The position numbers and the translations under genes are program-made. This document shows, one piece after another, positions 31,597 to 41,345 of a DNA stretch of 64,000 nucleotides (the first letter of the stretch is position 1; each line of letters opens with the position of its first letter). Under the pieces are notes generated by a model. It was not told the DNA's origin, made no database searches, and saw nothing but the letters and a program-made list of their open reading frames with translations. Source of the stretch: Candidatus Saccharimonadota bacterium (lineage in GTDB: Bacteria; Patescibacteriota; Saccharimonadia; Saccharimonadales; Saccharimonadaceae); NCBI GenBank assembly GCA_024402895.1, contig JAKSSX010000003.1:1-64000 (forward strand), written 5' to 3'.

Positions 31597-34500
31597 ATGT
31601 CGGAAGGACCAAAAAATAACGTCGAGCATGGCGCAAATGGTGGCGACTCCGGAGAGACCGACTGGGAGAAGATGGCTCGTGAGGCTGCTGCTGAGAGAGC
31701 ATTGAGAAATGGTGTCGCTGCGCAAGAAGCAGCACAAGAAGCCGATAAAACTGCTGCCGCTCCTGGTAATGCGGAGAAGGCAATGGCTGCTTGGGATGAA
31801 TACGAAGAAGCTGTCGATAAGTTCGATAAAGCTGTTGATGGCGATATCTCTAGTGAAGAGCTGGAAGGCGAGATTGCTTATCAGAAGAAACTTGCTGAGA
31901 TGGCAGGTCGCAGTGATGATTTTGACCCACTTTCTGACGACGAAATGTCTGCTAATGAAACAAACACTGGCGTAAATGTGAAAGGTCAAGAGTATACTCG
32001 TATGCCATGGAATGCATGGGATATGTATGCTCGTGAAGGTAAAGATAAAGATCCTCAATATTATCTTGCTCATAATGCTTGGAATAAGCGTGTCGCTGAG
32101 GCTGCCGATAAAGTCGAGCGTGCTGATGGTGAGAGCATGGATGATTATAAAGCACGTATTATGGGTGCTGCTTATGCCGAAATTGCTAAAGAGCAGGGTG
32201 AAGATCCGAATCGTCGTTTGAGTGGTCCAGAATTGAGCAGCTTGAAGATGAGTTATCCTCGCCAAGAAGGTGAGAACTCTAAAGCTTGGGCAGAACGTAT
32301 TTCTAAAGAAACCGGTGTTCGCATTGGTGGCGCTGGCAGCGTAGAAACTACTACTGTTGAGAGTAACGTTGAAGAGAACGTTGAGAGTGCTGAAAAAACT
32401 TTGACTGAGCGCGAAGATTTCGATCAGCGCGTTGCTGATACGAAGGCTAGATTTGAGGCGCTTGGCCTTGGCCAGAAGGAAGGTGAGAGCGATGAGGAAT
32501 ATGAAAATCGCGTAAAGACTTCCGTATTTTCTGAGGTTATGACTCAGATGGCTGCAAATAAAAAGAGCGAATTGAATAGCGTAGAGCATGCTGAGCTTAC
32601 TGGTATGTATCCCCGTAATGAAGGTGAGAGTGATGACGAGTGGGCAAAGCGTATTACCGATGAAACTGGTATCCCTATTTCTATTAACAGCGCAACTCGT
32701 GAAAGTATGGGCGCTGAAGCGGAACATTCTTTGGTTCCTGTTAAGGCAGAGGCAGCAGTCAATAAGAGCAAGAGCGATGAGGTTGCAGCGGATGAACTTA
32801 TGGCTGCAGCAGGTGGCGGTGAAAGTAATGATGGTGGCGAAGATTCGGCCGAATTACATCGTCGCGCAGAACAGGCTCGCAATTTCTTGAAGTCTCCACT
32901 CGCTGAAAATATCCTTAAGACTTACAAGATTTCTGAGGATGATCTCAATAATCTTAGCGATGAAGAAGCTGTCGCAGCTATGCAAGGTTACATGGCTCGT
33001 CTTAAGGAATGGGCGAACGCTTCCAAGGAAAATGGTGGCGCTGGTCTATCCGATGAAGAACTTCGCAAGATTTACGAAGAGGGCAATATTGAAGACCTTA
33101 TGCGTCAGTTCAACGACCATCTTGGCGAAGAGCTAAAGAAGAATGATGGCGACAACGGTAATGGCGAAAACGGCAACGGTGAAAACAATAATAATAACGG
33201 CGAAAACGATAACGATAATGAAAACGCCGAAGATGCTGAAGCGATGGAAAAACTTCGCGAAGCAATGATTCGTGGCATTACTATTGCTGATTTGCGTGAT
33301 ATGCTCAAGGCTGAAAAGGTCAAGCTCAAAGACTTGAAAGAGATGGACATTGAAGGTTTGAAAGACTTGCAAGAAAAGTTGCGTGGTCGTATGTTCAGAG
33401 CCTTCGGTGTTGAAGATATGTCCGAATATCTCGAACGTGACGAAATTAAAGTTGCCGATTTGAAAAAGCTCGATTTCGAGGGCATGAAGGATCAGCGCGA
33501 AGTTTACCGTCAAGAATTTATTCATGATTTGTGTGATGAGAGCTTTGCTGATAAGTTGAAAGAGAAAAACATCAAGCTCGGCGAGCTCAGACAGATGACG
33601 ATGGAGGAGCTTTTGGCTCTCAAGAAGCAGCTTGGTGGCACCGAGGGTGGTCCAGAACCTGTCCCTGGTGGTGGCGAAGTCGAGAAGAAGCATGATCCAT
33701 TGATTGCCGTTATGAATAATCGTGAGCGTGATGCTCGTCATGCGGCAGAAGATATTGCTAGCGAGATGTTTAAGATCAAGCTTGAAGGTAACGGTGGCAA
33801 GCTCGGTAAGGTCTGGCGTAATCTTGTCTTTGGTCAGATGCTTAAAGATGCTACGATGGCGAAGTATCGTCGTTTGGCGTCAGAAGCAATTTCTGAAGGT
33901 AGAACTGATATTCGCGGTGTTAATATCGGCGAGTATTGGTCTAAAGATGGTGATGGTTCGAGCGGTAAGGTTGTTGAGCGCTTAACTATGGCATACGTCA
34001 ACGGTATCGAAGACTCATTGCTCCACAGCGAACTCGGTAACACCATGAATGCATTTGGCGTCGAAACCGATGAAAACGGTAATAAGGTTGTTTACAAGTA
34101 CTCTGAGGGTGGCAAGAAGAAAGAGCTCGTTGACGCTAACAGCGTTGAGGCTAAATCTACGATTACTATCCGTGAATCTATCGAGGCATTTGCTAGTGGC
34201 AGAATGACCGAGAAAGACTTTAATGAGGCTATGGCACAAGAGAAGGCTAAGATGGCCAAGGAAGGTGTCGATAACGGATTCATCACTGATACACTACTCG
34301 AGACTGCTAAGGCAGCTAAGGAACGCTTTAACCATGAAGAAAGTATGGAAAACATCATGGAAGGCTTCCGCCTCATTAATGCTGATTACCAGGCTAGCGT
34401 ACGTAGCGAAGTACATCGCTCGAAGATTGACGAAGTTTCTGAGAAGATTTCTGAGAAGCTCGGCGTTGTTCAGCCTGAAGTTATCGCAGCAGCAGCTGGT

Positions 34501-37182
34501 ATCGCAGTATTCGTTACACAGAAGGCATCTTCTTCGGTCCTCCGTACCTTCCTTCCAGTAGTCGGTGGCTCTCTCGCCGCTGGTACATTTGCTGGCTTCA
34601 AGGAGCACAACCGCGTAGCTGTTGACCGCGCCGATCAGGCACGTCGTCTTGCTCGTGGCGAATCGATTGGTAATACCAAGTACGATAAGCAGATGGCTGA
34701 AACGGAGTATAAGTCCTTTGAGGCGAATACTATTACCGCAAAGCTTAAGGAAGCTATCGATTCTGGCAATTCCGATGAAATTGCTACACGCTTGGCATCT
34801 GTAGTGGCTCTAACGAAAGTTAGCGACTCGAGAAGAATCGATCTTATTAAGTTTAGCGGTGGTGATGGCACTACGATTGAAGACGAACGTTTGGCGCTTG
34901 ACGTCCAGATTGCAAGGGCTAAGGTTGAGCTTAAGAAAATGGGCGTTGACGATAAGAGTGAAATCTTCGTCGAAGCATCTGAGAAAGCTTATGAAGCGAT
35001 TGAAAGCGATATTACCGCTAAGGACGCTGCATTCAGAAAGCTCCGTGCTAAACGCGTTGCGGCTCAGGTTGCTAAGACTGCTGCAATTGGTGTTGGTACT
35101 GCTATCGTTGGCCAGGAAGTTTCCGCAGCGTTCGATCCAAATAGCTACGGTCTCTTCGATAAGATGAACGATACTATGAATATTCGTTTCGAGCCTTTGA
35201 ATATTGGTGTTAACAATCTTGATGCACATAAGACGATATTGGCTGGCTGGCTTGGCATTAATAATGACCAGGTTATCACTACAATTGAATCTGTCAGGGC
35301 GGCAGAAGCAACTGGCGCTAAACTCTCCGATCAGGAAGTCGATGAATTGCGTCAGCAGGGTTATACCGTCAATGAACGTACTGTCACTACTACATCCACG
35401 AGTACTCACGAAGAAACGATTGGCGCATCTGAATATGCACGCGAAAACGGCGTCGAAGTTACCCGCAACTGGGGTGGTAACGGTACTTCATACTCCGACG
35501 GTAATGAGCTAGGCCTCATGCGTGGTGCTGACGGCAGAATGTATACCAATATGACCGGCGATTCATTCTCGAGCAACATGACACAGAACTTTGATACAGC
35601 CGCTGGCAATGGTCAGATTCAGTTGGCAGTCTCCCTCACAAGAGATAGTCAGGGTACTCCAATCATGGTTCCTGGTACATTAGAGAATGGTCATGTAGTA
35701 TTCATGTCTGATGATCCTGCAATTAATGATATTCTTGCAAATGGTAGCTATGGTTATGCATCTGTTGTTGTCGAAACTGGCAATACGATGGCGGATGGTT
35801 CAACCGAGATCTTCTCGTTCGCTACGGATATCGGTACAAACTCTGTAGGCGATCTAACCCGCACTGTTACGGATACTGTAATTAATAATGAAACCGTCTT
35901 CGATGTTATCGGCTTCGAGAGAGAAGCGACCGAGATTTTGAAGGGTAGTGACCTCCTACATACCGGTATTCCTCTACCATTCGCTTCACGTAAGAACTTG
36001 ACTCGTGGTAAGAAGGGTAAGAATCATGGTCCTACCGATTCCGGTAGCCCAGTTCCTCCAGTAAATCCTCCTTCCGGTGGTAATGGCGGCAATGGCCCAG
36101 AAGTAATTTCTCCAGAAGGTGGTAGAAGAGGTGGTGATTTTACTCCAACTCCTCCTCCATCTAATGAAGGCAGTGAAACTCTCCCTCCAATTACGCCAAC
36201 CGGTGATACTGGTGGAAATAACCTTCCTCCAGCTGGTGGCGATGATACGCCAACGTTACCTCCAGCAAGAGGTGGCGAAGGCAATCCGGCACTTCCTCCA
36301 ACCAGAGGCGGCGAAGGCAATCCGGCACTTCCTCCAACCAGAGGAGCTGAGACTGGCGCCGGCAATACTGGCGAAACTCCAGAGAATGGCGGCCTAATTG
36401 TCTTGAATGTGGACCAGATTAAAGAGAAACTATCCGACAAAGAATTCGCTGACGTCATCCAGGCTCGTGTTGAGTACGAAATTGAACGTTGGAACAGATT
36501 GACTCCTGAACAGCGTGCAGGCGCAATCAGCGGTGACTACTCTAGCTTCGACAGCGAAGATGCTGCTTCAGCGATGAAAGATGGCGTTGATTACTTGAGG
36601 GCATACGGATTTATCACTAGCCCAGAGCCAGCAAATATTATCATGCCTGAACCAGCAGTAGTAGCTGGTGGCTATAGTAGAACAACTACTCTAGATGACG
36701 GCACTAGAATTATTATGAATGGGTCTGGCGATTCAGTCATTGTTCCTCCGAAGACCGATAACAGCGCTGGTGGGCGTAATACTGTAACATTCGGTGGCAC
36801 AACGAAAGAAATAAGTTCAGACGATCCACTAGTTGATGCTGCAGAGCAGGCTGTAATGTTGGAAAAGGCTAGACACTATGAGCCAATCTCCAAACCAGAT
36901 GATTTGAGAGATATTGCAGTTTCCGATGAAAGAATTGCTGAATTGAACTCTAACATCGCTCCTTCTGAAGATGAGATTAGAGCAATTCGTAGAGCTATTA
37001 CCGAATGGAACCTAGCTTACGAAAGAGGTCGTCAACTCTTGGTCGCTGGTGACTATAACAGTTATGGCGATAATGATGAGGAAGTTGAGAACGCTCGCAA
37101 GAGTATGGAATTGCTACGCAAGTACCATATCATCAATATTCCAGAAGCATCTAACGCGGCTGAGCTAGGAGACGCAGCGTAA
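31597..37182 (+). CDS. Giant 1861-residue repeat protein with two hydrophobic segments
   Basis: The largest gene in the window, of unknown function. No signal peptide is seen. Residues ~1-130 are acidic and Ala-rich. Two ~75-residue repeats begin near residues 178 and 295 (each with GES-acidic-Y, then YPRxEGExxxxWAxRI). Residues ~558-682 hold about three helical repeats (ADLRDMLK..., VADLKKLDFEG, GELRQMTMEEL). Hydrophobic segments lie at about 963-1010 and 1160-1176. A Pro/Gly-rich linker (~1482-1595) contains three near-identical PALPPTRGGEGN units. Two related helical segments close the protein (~1608-1670 and ~1788-1850). It may be a scaffold or surface-anchored protein. Confidence 0.75.
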   Translation: MSEGPKNNVEHGANGGDSGETDWEKMAREAAAERALRNGVAAQEAAQEADKTAAAPGNAEKAMAAWDEYEEAVDKFDKAVDGDISSEELEGEIAYQKKLAEMAGRSDDFDPLSDDEMSANETNTGVNVKGQEYTRMPWNAWDMYAREGKDKDPQYYLAHNAWNKRVAEAADKVERADGESMDDYKARIMGAAYAEIAKEQGEDPNRRLSGPELSSLKMSYPRQEGENSKAWAERISKETGVRIGGAGSVETTTVESNVEENVESAEKTLTEREDFDQRVADTKARFEALGLGQKEGESDEEYENRVKTSVFSEVMTQMAANKKSELNSVEHAELTGMYPRNEGESDDEWAKRITDETGIPISINSATRESMGAEAEHSLVPVKAEAAVNKSKSDEVAADELMAAAGGGESNDGGEDSAELHRRAEQARNFLKSPLAENILKTYKISEDDLNNLSDEEAVAAMQGYMARLKEWANASKENGGAGLSDEELRKIYEEGNIEDLMRQFNDHLGEELKKNDGDNGNGENGNGENNNNNGENDNDNENAEDAEAMEKLREAMIRGITIADLRDMLKAEKVKLKDLKEMDIEGLKDLQEKLRGRMFRAFGVEDMSEYLERDEIKVADLKKLDFEGMKDQREVYRQEFIHDLCDESFADKLKEKNIKLGELRQMTMEELLALKKQLGGTEGGPEPVPGGGEVEKKHDPLIAVMNNRERDARHAAEDIASEMFKIKLEGNGGKLGKVWRNLVFGQMLKDATMAKYRRLASEAISEGRTDIRGVNIGEYWSKDGDGSSGKVVERLTMAYVNGIEDSLLHSELGNTMNAFGVETDENGNKVVYKYSEGGKKKELVDANSVEAKSTITIRESIEAFASGRMTEKDFNEAMAQEKAKMAKEGVDNGFITDTLLETAKAAKERFNHEESMENIMEGFRLINADYQASVRSEVHRSKIDEVSEKISEKLGVVQPEVIAAAAGIAVFVTQKASSSVLRTFLPVVGGSLAAGTFAGFKEHNRVAVDRADQARRLARGESIGNTKYDKQMAETEYKSFEANTITAKLKEAIDSGNSDEIATRLASVVALTKVSDSRRIDLIKFSGGDGTTIEDERLALDVQIARAKVELKKMGVDDKSEIFVEASEKAYEAIESDITAKDAAFRKLRAKRVAAQVAKTAAIGVGTAIVGQEVSAAFDPNSYGLFDKMNDTMNIRFEPLNIGVNNLDAHKTILAGWLGINNDQVITTIESVRAAEATGAKLSDQEVDELRQQGYTVNERTVTTTSTSTHEETIGASEYARENGVEVTRNWGGNGTSYSDGNELGLMRGADGRMYTNMTGDSFSSNMTQNFDTAAGNGQIQLAVSLTRDSQGTPIMVPGTLENGHVVFMSDDPAINDILANGSYGYASVVVETGNTMADGSTEIFSFATDIGTNSVGDLTRTVTDTVINNETVFDVIGFEREATEILKGSDLLHTGIPLPFASRKNLTRGKKGKNHGPTDSGSPVPPVNPPSGGNGGNGPEVISPEGGRRGGDFTPTPPPSNEGSETLPPITPTGDTGGNNLPPAGGDDTPTLPPARGGEGNPALPPTRGGEGNPALPPTRGAETGAGNTGETPENGGLIVLNVDQIKEKLSDKEFADVIQARVEYEIERWNRLTPEQRAGAISGDYSSFDSEDAASAMKDGVDYLRAYGFITSPEPANIIMPEPAVVAGGYSRTTTLDDGTRIIMNGSGDSVIVPPKTDNSAGGRNTVTFGGTTKEISSDDPLVDAAEQAVMLEKARHYEPISKPDDLRDIAVSDERIAELNSNIAPSEDEIRAIRRAITEWNLAYERGRQLLVAGDYNSYGDNDEEVENARKSMELLRKYHIINIPEASNAAELGDAA

Positions 37183-37186
37183 GATA

Positions 37187-37220
37187 ATAAAAAATATCCC
37201 CGATAAGGGGATATTTTTTT
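37187..37220. terminator. Bidirectional terminator
   Basis: AAAAAATATCCCC pairs with GGGGATATTTTTT around GATAA, between the giant gene and the convergent ABC permease gene. Confidence 0.88.
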
Positions 37221-37230
37221 GAGGCTTATT

Positions 37231-38460
37231 TTAGCGATAGAATTTCAAACTTGAAATTGGATCTTTGCGTGCTGCCTTGAGGGCAGGGTAGATACCGAAT
37301 AGAACGCCAACGCTAAGGCTAACGATGCCAGTAACGCTGAGAATTTGCCATGAGATATGTGGCGCAAATGGCGTAATGAGGGAAATGAGGAAGGCGAAGA
37401 TATAGCCTAGAATGAAGCCCATAAGACCGCCAATTACGCTAAGAATGATAGATTCAAAGAGGAACTGGAGGAGAATGTGGCCAGAGCTTGCGCCGACTGC
37501 TTTGCGGATGCCGATTTCGCGGGTGCGTTCAGATACGGAAACAAGCATAATGTTCATGATGCCAACACCGCCAACGATGAGGGAAATGCCCGCAACGAGG
37601 GTGAGCATATTGGAAATGATTGATAGAAGTGAGCCAGCTGGATGAAGATTTTCGGTGCCGGAGATAATCTCGTAACCTTCTTCGCCGTTCTTTGCCTTAC
37701 TGAGCTTCTCGTTAATAGAGGAGATTACAGTAGGAACGATATCTGTGGTTTCGGTGCGGATATTGATCTGCTGAATCTGGATGGAAGACTCGAAGGTGCT
37801 AGCGAACTTGACGTTGATGAGGATAGAGTTATCGAAATCTACGCCGTTGAAGTTGATTGGGTCGTTGATCTTATCGAGAACGCCGACGACCATGAACTGC
37901 TGATTGTTGTAAGTGAAGGTACGTGCGGTTGCTTCGGTAGTGCCGAAAATCTGTTCTGCAATATTGTAACCAAGAACTGCGACGTTTTCACGGAGACTGT
38001 AATCTAGGAACTGGCCGCTCTTAAGATGGAAGCCTAGAATATCGTCGAGGTCATCGTTAGTTGCGACAACGTTGGTAGATTGGTAAGCTTTACCGGCAAT
38101 CGTAATTGCGGAATTGCTGATTGCGATTGGGGAAGCGTGCTTAACGCCTTCAACTTTTTTGATTAGCTCAATATCTTCTAGGGTAAGATTAGATTTTGAA
38201 TATTGGCTAGTATTTGTTAAACCTTCAATAATGTTGTCTGCGGTGCCGTGGCCATTGGATGGGCGAACGAGGACGAGATTGGCATTATCTTTACTGCTGT
38301 TTGTGCCGATAAGCTGATTGATGCCGCCGGTTAGGGAAAGAATAAGAACGATGCTGGCGACGCCAATTGCGATACCGAGAGCGGAAAGGAAGGTGCGGCC
38401 GCGATTCTGGCGAAGGCTGTCTACGGCGAGGCTAAAATGGGTGTTTAGTAAGAATCTCAT
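37231..38460 (-). CDS. MacB-like ABC transporter permease
   Basis: A 409-residue permease of the MacB/FtsX type. An N-terminal helix (RTFLSALGIAIGVASIVLILSL) is followed by a ~200-residue extracytoplasmic MacB_PCD domain (VEGVKHASPIAISN, FMVVGVLDK). Three C-terminal helices follow, with the coupling helix TREIGIRKAVGASSGHILLQFLFESIILS. It uses mechanical force or export of peptides/lipids rather than import. Its ATG overlaps the stop of the ATPase gene by four bases; GGAGGG serves as ribosome site. Confidence 0.92.
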   Translation of the reverse strand: MRFLLNTHFSLAVDSLRQNRGRTFLSALGIAIGVASIVLILSLTGGINQLIGTNSSKDNANLVLVRPSNGHGTADNIIEGLTNTSQYSKSNLTLEDIELIKKVEGVKHASPIAISNSAITIAGKAYQSTNVVATNDDLDDILGFHLKSGQFLDYSLRENVAVLGYNIAEQIFGTTEATARTFTYNNQQFMVVGVLDKINDPINFNGVDFDNSILINVKFASTFESSIQIQQINIRTETTDIVPTVISSINEKLSKAKNGEEGYEIISGTENLHPAGSLLSIISNMLTLVAGISLIVGGVGIMNIMLVSVSERTREIGIRKAVGASSGHILLQFLFESIILSVIGGLMGFILGYIFAFLISLITPFAPHISWQILSVTGIVSLSVGVLFGIYPALKAARKDPISSLKFYR

Positions 38461-39503
38461 TTTTTGCCCTCCTTCTTTTTAGTGGATTTTTTCTTGTCGT
38501 CTTTTGTCGTTTTCTTGTCAGAGCTTTTTTCCTTTTTGGGTTTTTTCTCTGATTTTGGCTCTTCGACTGCCGATTCGGTAATTGCTTCGATTTTTTCGGT
38601 AAGTTCTTCAGTAGCTTCTTTAGTTTCTGGAAGATCTTCCGGTTCTTCTTTGACTTTTTCTAGCTCGTCTACGGTTGTGACATTTTCGCCGGAGACGACT
38701 ACATCGCTTTCGGACTCGATTTCCATCTGGATTGGGCCGCGGGAAGGAAGAATCTTGACGGAAACTTTCTCGTTTTTGCTGCCACGTGGAAGTTCGGAAT
38801 CGTCGACGGTCTTGATATCGGTGTCGATTTCGCCATCGAGCATATTAATAACGCGAGTTGCGTAAGTGGTGAGAGCAGGGTTGTGGGTTACCATAATGAT
38901 AGTGTTGCCCATGGAATGAATTTCCTGAAGCTCTTCCATAATAATATGACTGTTGCGACTATCGAGGTTGCCGGTTGGCTCATCCGCGAGGATAATGCTT
39001 GGATTTGCAATCAAGCTACGAGCGATAGCAACGCGCTGCTGCTGACCACCAGAGAGCTGGTAAGGCATGTAGTATTCACGTTCGCGAAGATGGAAATGCT
39101 CGAGAATGTTGTCTGCCATGCGGAGACGGCGAGTCTTGCGATAGCCGGAATAGATTAGCGGAAGGGAAACGTTCTCGATAATTGAAAGGCTAGGAACTAG
39201 GTTGAAGTTCTGGAAAATGAAGCCAATTTCTTTAGCGCGGAAGCGTGCTTTCTTGCGTGCAGAAACGCGCGAAACGTCTTTGCCGGCAAGATTGTATTGG
39301 CCGGTGCTAGCCTGATCTAGGAGACCGATGATATTAAGTAGGGTCGTTTTACCACAGCCTGATGGCCCCATAATCATAATGAATTCGCCGCGTTTGACGG
39401 TAAGGTCAAAGTTACGAAGTGCGTATGATTCTGCGTCGCCAAAGCCATAGCGTTTCGAGACACCCTTTAGCTCGATTATTGTTTCGTTTTCTTGATTTGG
39501 CAT
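38457..39503 (-). CDS. MacB/LolD-type ABC transporter ATPase with a charged C-terminal tail
   Basis: A 348-residue ATPase partnering the permease. Walker [10 protein letters not shown], the signature [14 protein letters not shown], Walker [13 protein letters not shown] and the H-loop IIMVTHNP are intact within the first ~220 residues. The last ~130 residues are unusual: a Glu-rich stretch and then a Lys-rich end ([11 protein letters not shown]), likely disordered. Family members normally stop near residue 230. AGGG is the only ribosome-site candidate; a TATAAT lies about 45 bases upstream. Confidence 0.93.
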   Translation of the reverse strand: MPNQENETIIELKGVSKRYGFGDAESYALRNFDLTVKRGEFIMIMGPSGCGKTTLLNIIGLLDQASTGQYNLAGKDVSRVSARKKARFRAKEIGFIFQNFNLVPSLSIIENVSLPLIYSGYRKTRRLRMADNILEHFHLREREYYMPYQLSGGQQQRVAIARSLIANPSIILADEPTGNLDSRNSHIIMEELQEIHSMGNTIIMVTHNPALTTYATRVINMLDGEIDTDIKTVDDSELPRGSKNEKVSVKILPSRGPIQMEIESESDVVVSGENVTTVDELEKVKEEPEDLPETKEATEELTEKIEAITESAVEEPKSEKKPKKEKSSDKKTTKDDKKKSTKKKEGKK

Positions 39504-39587
39504 TTTACCCTAAAAAATTTAAAGTTTATGTTGCGATTTAAGATAATTATACGCTGTTTTTAGACTAAAAGAAAATGCTAATGGAAA

Positions 39588-39616
39588 GAAAAACCCGGCT
39601 TTTTGAAGGCCGGGCT
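39588..39616 (-). terminator. Terminator of the archaemetzincin-like gene
   Basis: CCCGGC (39594-39599) pairs with GCCGGG (39609-39614); on the minus strand TTTTTC follows. Confidence 0.8.
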
Positions 39617-39625
39617 GGGTCCATA

Positions 39626-40270
39626 TTATATCTGTGAATTCTTGATGTCGGCGAGGCACTGAGGACAGTACCAACTGCCATGGCTATTGCATTCTCTTGC
39701 ATGCTTGACCCATGTTGCGAGATTTAAGCCCTGACGCATTACGCAGTTAGGGTTAGTGCAATGCGGGCCTATCTTTTCTTCCGTGTGTGAACGGTTGAGG
39801 TCGGCAGCGGCGCCAAGTACATGGCCAATTTCGTGCAATACGACTGCTTTCACTGCAAGAAAGCGCTCGAGATCATTGAGGCTTTTGTAGCGATGAACGC
39901 TGTTTGCGACAAATCTTCCGCAAGTCAGGCCGAAGCAGAAATTCAGCCAGTCGCCATTGTGTTCAGCCGTGAGGTCATCCGATACGAGAATCATATCGAT
40001 GTGCGGATTAGCGTCCTGCCAGGGCTCGTGCCTCATGAGCTCGATTAAGAGCCGGGCGTTGAGCTGAGTCTGGTTTGGCATGTATTCTTTTGCTTTTTTG
40101 ACATACCAGTCTGCGCTACTGAATCCTTTGGTAGGATCAGACCAGGCATTGTCTCCGTAAATAATGACTTGCCTGTTAAATTTTGCGCATATCTCGTCTA
40201 CAGCGCTTTTGACCGCTTCGCGGTCAAGTGAACTGAGTTCTGAATCGTAACAAATATAAATTGGATACAT
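39626..40270 (-). CDS. Archaemetzincin-like zinc metalloprotease
   Basis: A 214-residue protein. The zinc site HEIGHVLGAAADLNRSH (about residues 145-160) is followed by CTNPNCVM and then YCPQC, which fits the archaemetzincin signature HExxHxxG...Cx4CxM...CxxC (a catalytic zinc and a second, structural zinc). No signal peptide or membrane segment is seen, so it is probably cytosolic. Archaemetzincins occur in archaea and animals and only patchily in bacteria. It is expressed from its own TTGACT-17-TATAAT promoter, and a palindrome sits in its leader. Confidence 0.8.
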   Translation of the reverse strand: MYPIYICYDSELSSLDREAVKSAVDEICAKFNRQVIIYGDNAWSDPTKGFSSADWYVKKAKEYMPNQTQLNARLLIELMRHEPWQDANPHIDMILVSDDLTAEHNGDWLNFCFGLTCGRFVANSVHRYKSLNDLERFLAVKAVVLHEIGHVLGAAADLNRSHTEEKIGPHCTNPNCVMRQGLNLATWVKHARECNSHGSWYCPQCLADIKNSQI

Positions 40271-40297
40271 TCATAACACCCCCTTATGAATATGTTT

Positions 40298-40309
40298 TAA
40301 AGTACTTTA
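40298..40309. promoter_or_regulatory. Palindrome TAAAGTACTTTA, possible operator
   Basis: A perfect 12-bp palindrome about 10-20 bases downstream of the predicted transcription start of the archaemetzincin-like gene. The position suits a repressor site; no regulator is known. Confidence 0.35.
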
Positions 40310-40324
40310 CTGTGTGACCTTCTT

Positions 40325-40353
40325 ATTATACCACAAAACGGCTTAAAAGTCAA
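40325..40353 (-). promoter_or_regulatory. Promoter TTGACT-17-TATAAT
   Basis: TTGACT (40348-40353) and TATAAT (40325-40330) on the minus strand, 17 bp apart with TG before the -10. Confidence 0.72.
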
Positions 40354-40411
40354 TGTAGTGAGAGGTTAGGGCTAGTTCTTTTTGGGGGAGTGTGATAGAA
40401 TTGAAGGAGCT

Positions 40412-40501
40412 GGAGAGGTGTCCGAGTGGTTGAAGGAGCACGCTTGGAAAGCGTGTAGGGTCGCAAGGCTCTCGCAGGTTCGAATCCTGTTCTCTCCGCC
40501 A
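40412..40501 (+). tRNA. tRNA-Ser (anticodon GGA)
   Basis: GGAGAGG pairs with TCTCTCC (one G-U). The anticodon stem CACGC/GCGTG encloses TTGGAAA, so the anticodon is GGA for UCC/UCU. The long variable arm, T arm and encoded CCA are present. An extended -10 (TGATAGAAT) ends 10 bases upstream. Confidence 0.95.
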
Positions 40502-40514
40502 GTTTTACGAGAAT

Positions 40515-40534
40515 CGCCCGACTGGGCGTTTTTT
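40515..40534 (+). terminator. Terminator after tRNA-Ser(GGA)
   Basis: CGCCC-GACT-GGGCG is followed by six T residues. Confidence 0.82.
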
Positions 40535-40580
40535 GTTGCTTGTGCTATTATATATACATAAGAATTTTGGGTGAGGAAAA

Positions 40581-41345
40581 ATGAATCCACAAGAACAATA
40601 TCCACAAACGTATGACACGTTAGAAGGGCAGGATAGCCGGACTTTTATGGAGGCTGTCGAAACTGCTCCTACTAATCAATTAGATATGAAAACCACTACT
40701 AACGGCGACGTTCAGATGAACGTAATTAATGCTGTTAATGCGAACGGTATCGTTAGCGGCCGCAAGGTTGTTGACTATATTTGGCAGCGCATCGCAGCTT
40801 GCGCAATCGTTATTGGCGCTGGTTTGATTGGCGCAGTTATCGTGCTCGTTTTCATCATGAACAATATTAATGTTACGAACGCGAAGCAGGAAGCTGCAGT
40901 TACCGAGGCTAACAACAAGCTTAACGATATTTACAATGCTTTGAAGGTAAGTGATCAGGGTAGCGCTTTGACTGTTATCGGTCAGGACGAAATGCTTTCT
41001 GGTTCTGATATTAAGCAGATTAATGAGCTCTTGGTAAAGAAGTATGGCGCAGTTACTCGTATTGATATGACTGACGATTCTATTAACTTAGTTAAGACTA
41101 ACGGCGTTTATAAGGTCGCAAGCCTTAAGATGAAGAATGCGGCTGGTACTGCACGCGCAATTTTGTATTCTAAGCTCGCTGATAATAAGTGGATTATGGC
41201 AAGCTATAATGCTGCAGACGAAAAGAATCCATGCAAGAATTCTTCTGACGAAGAAAAAGAGGCTTTGACTGGCATCATTAAGTGTCCAACTGTCGTCATT
41301 GAGGACGACGAAGACGCAGAGTCTTCCGACACTAAGGAAAAATAG
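40581..41345 (+). CDS. Membrane-anchored protein of unknown function
   Basis: A 254-residue protein. A polar N terminus of ~65 residues is followed by one membrane helix at about residues 70-96 ([20 protein letters not shown]). The ~150 residues after it should face outside: a helix ([22 protein letters not shown]), then a beta-rich part ([38 protein letters not shown]) and an acidic end. GTGAGG precedes the ATG and an extended -10 lies upstream. It leads a five-gene run with overlapping stops and starts through 44122. Confidence 0.6.
   Translation: MNPQEQYPQTYDTLEGQDSRTFMEAVETAPTNQLDMKTTTNGDVQMNVINAVNANGIVSGRKVVDYIWQRIAACAIVIGAGLIGAVIVLVFIMNNINVTNAKQEAAVTEANNKLNDIYNALKVSDQGSALTVIGQDEMLSGSDIKQINELLVKKYGAVTRIDMTDDSINLVKTNGVYKVASLKMKNAAGTARAILYSKLADNKWIMASYNAADEKNPCKNSSDEEKEALTGIIKCPTVVIEDDEDAESSDTKEK

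Noticed and set aside
31495-32727. 410-codon open frame antisense to the giant gene
   Set aside because: Shadow of the real gene in the opposite strand; low-complexity Ile/Ser/Phe product and no start signals.
36240-36360. Tandem repeats as a CRISPR array
   Set aside because: They are in-frame Pro/Gly-rich codon repeats within the giant gene; there are no spacers or cas genes in the window.
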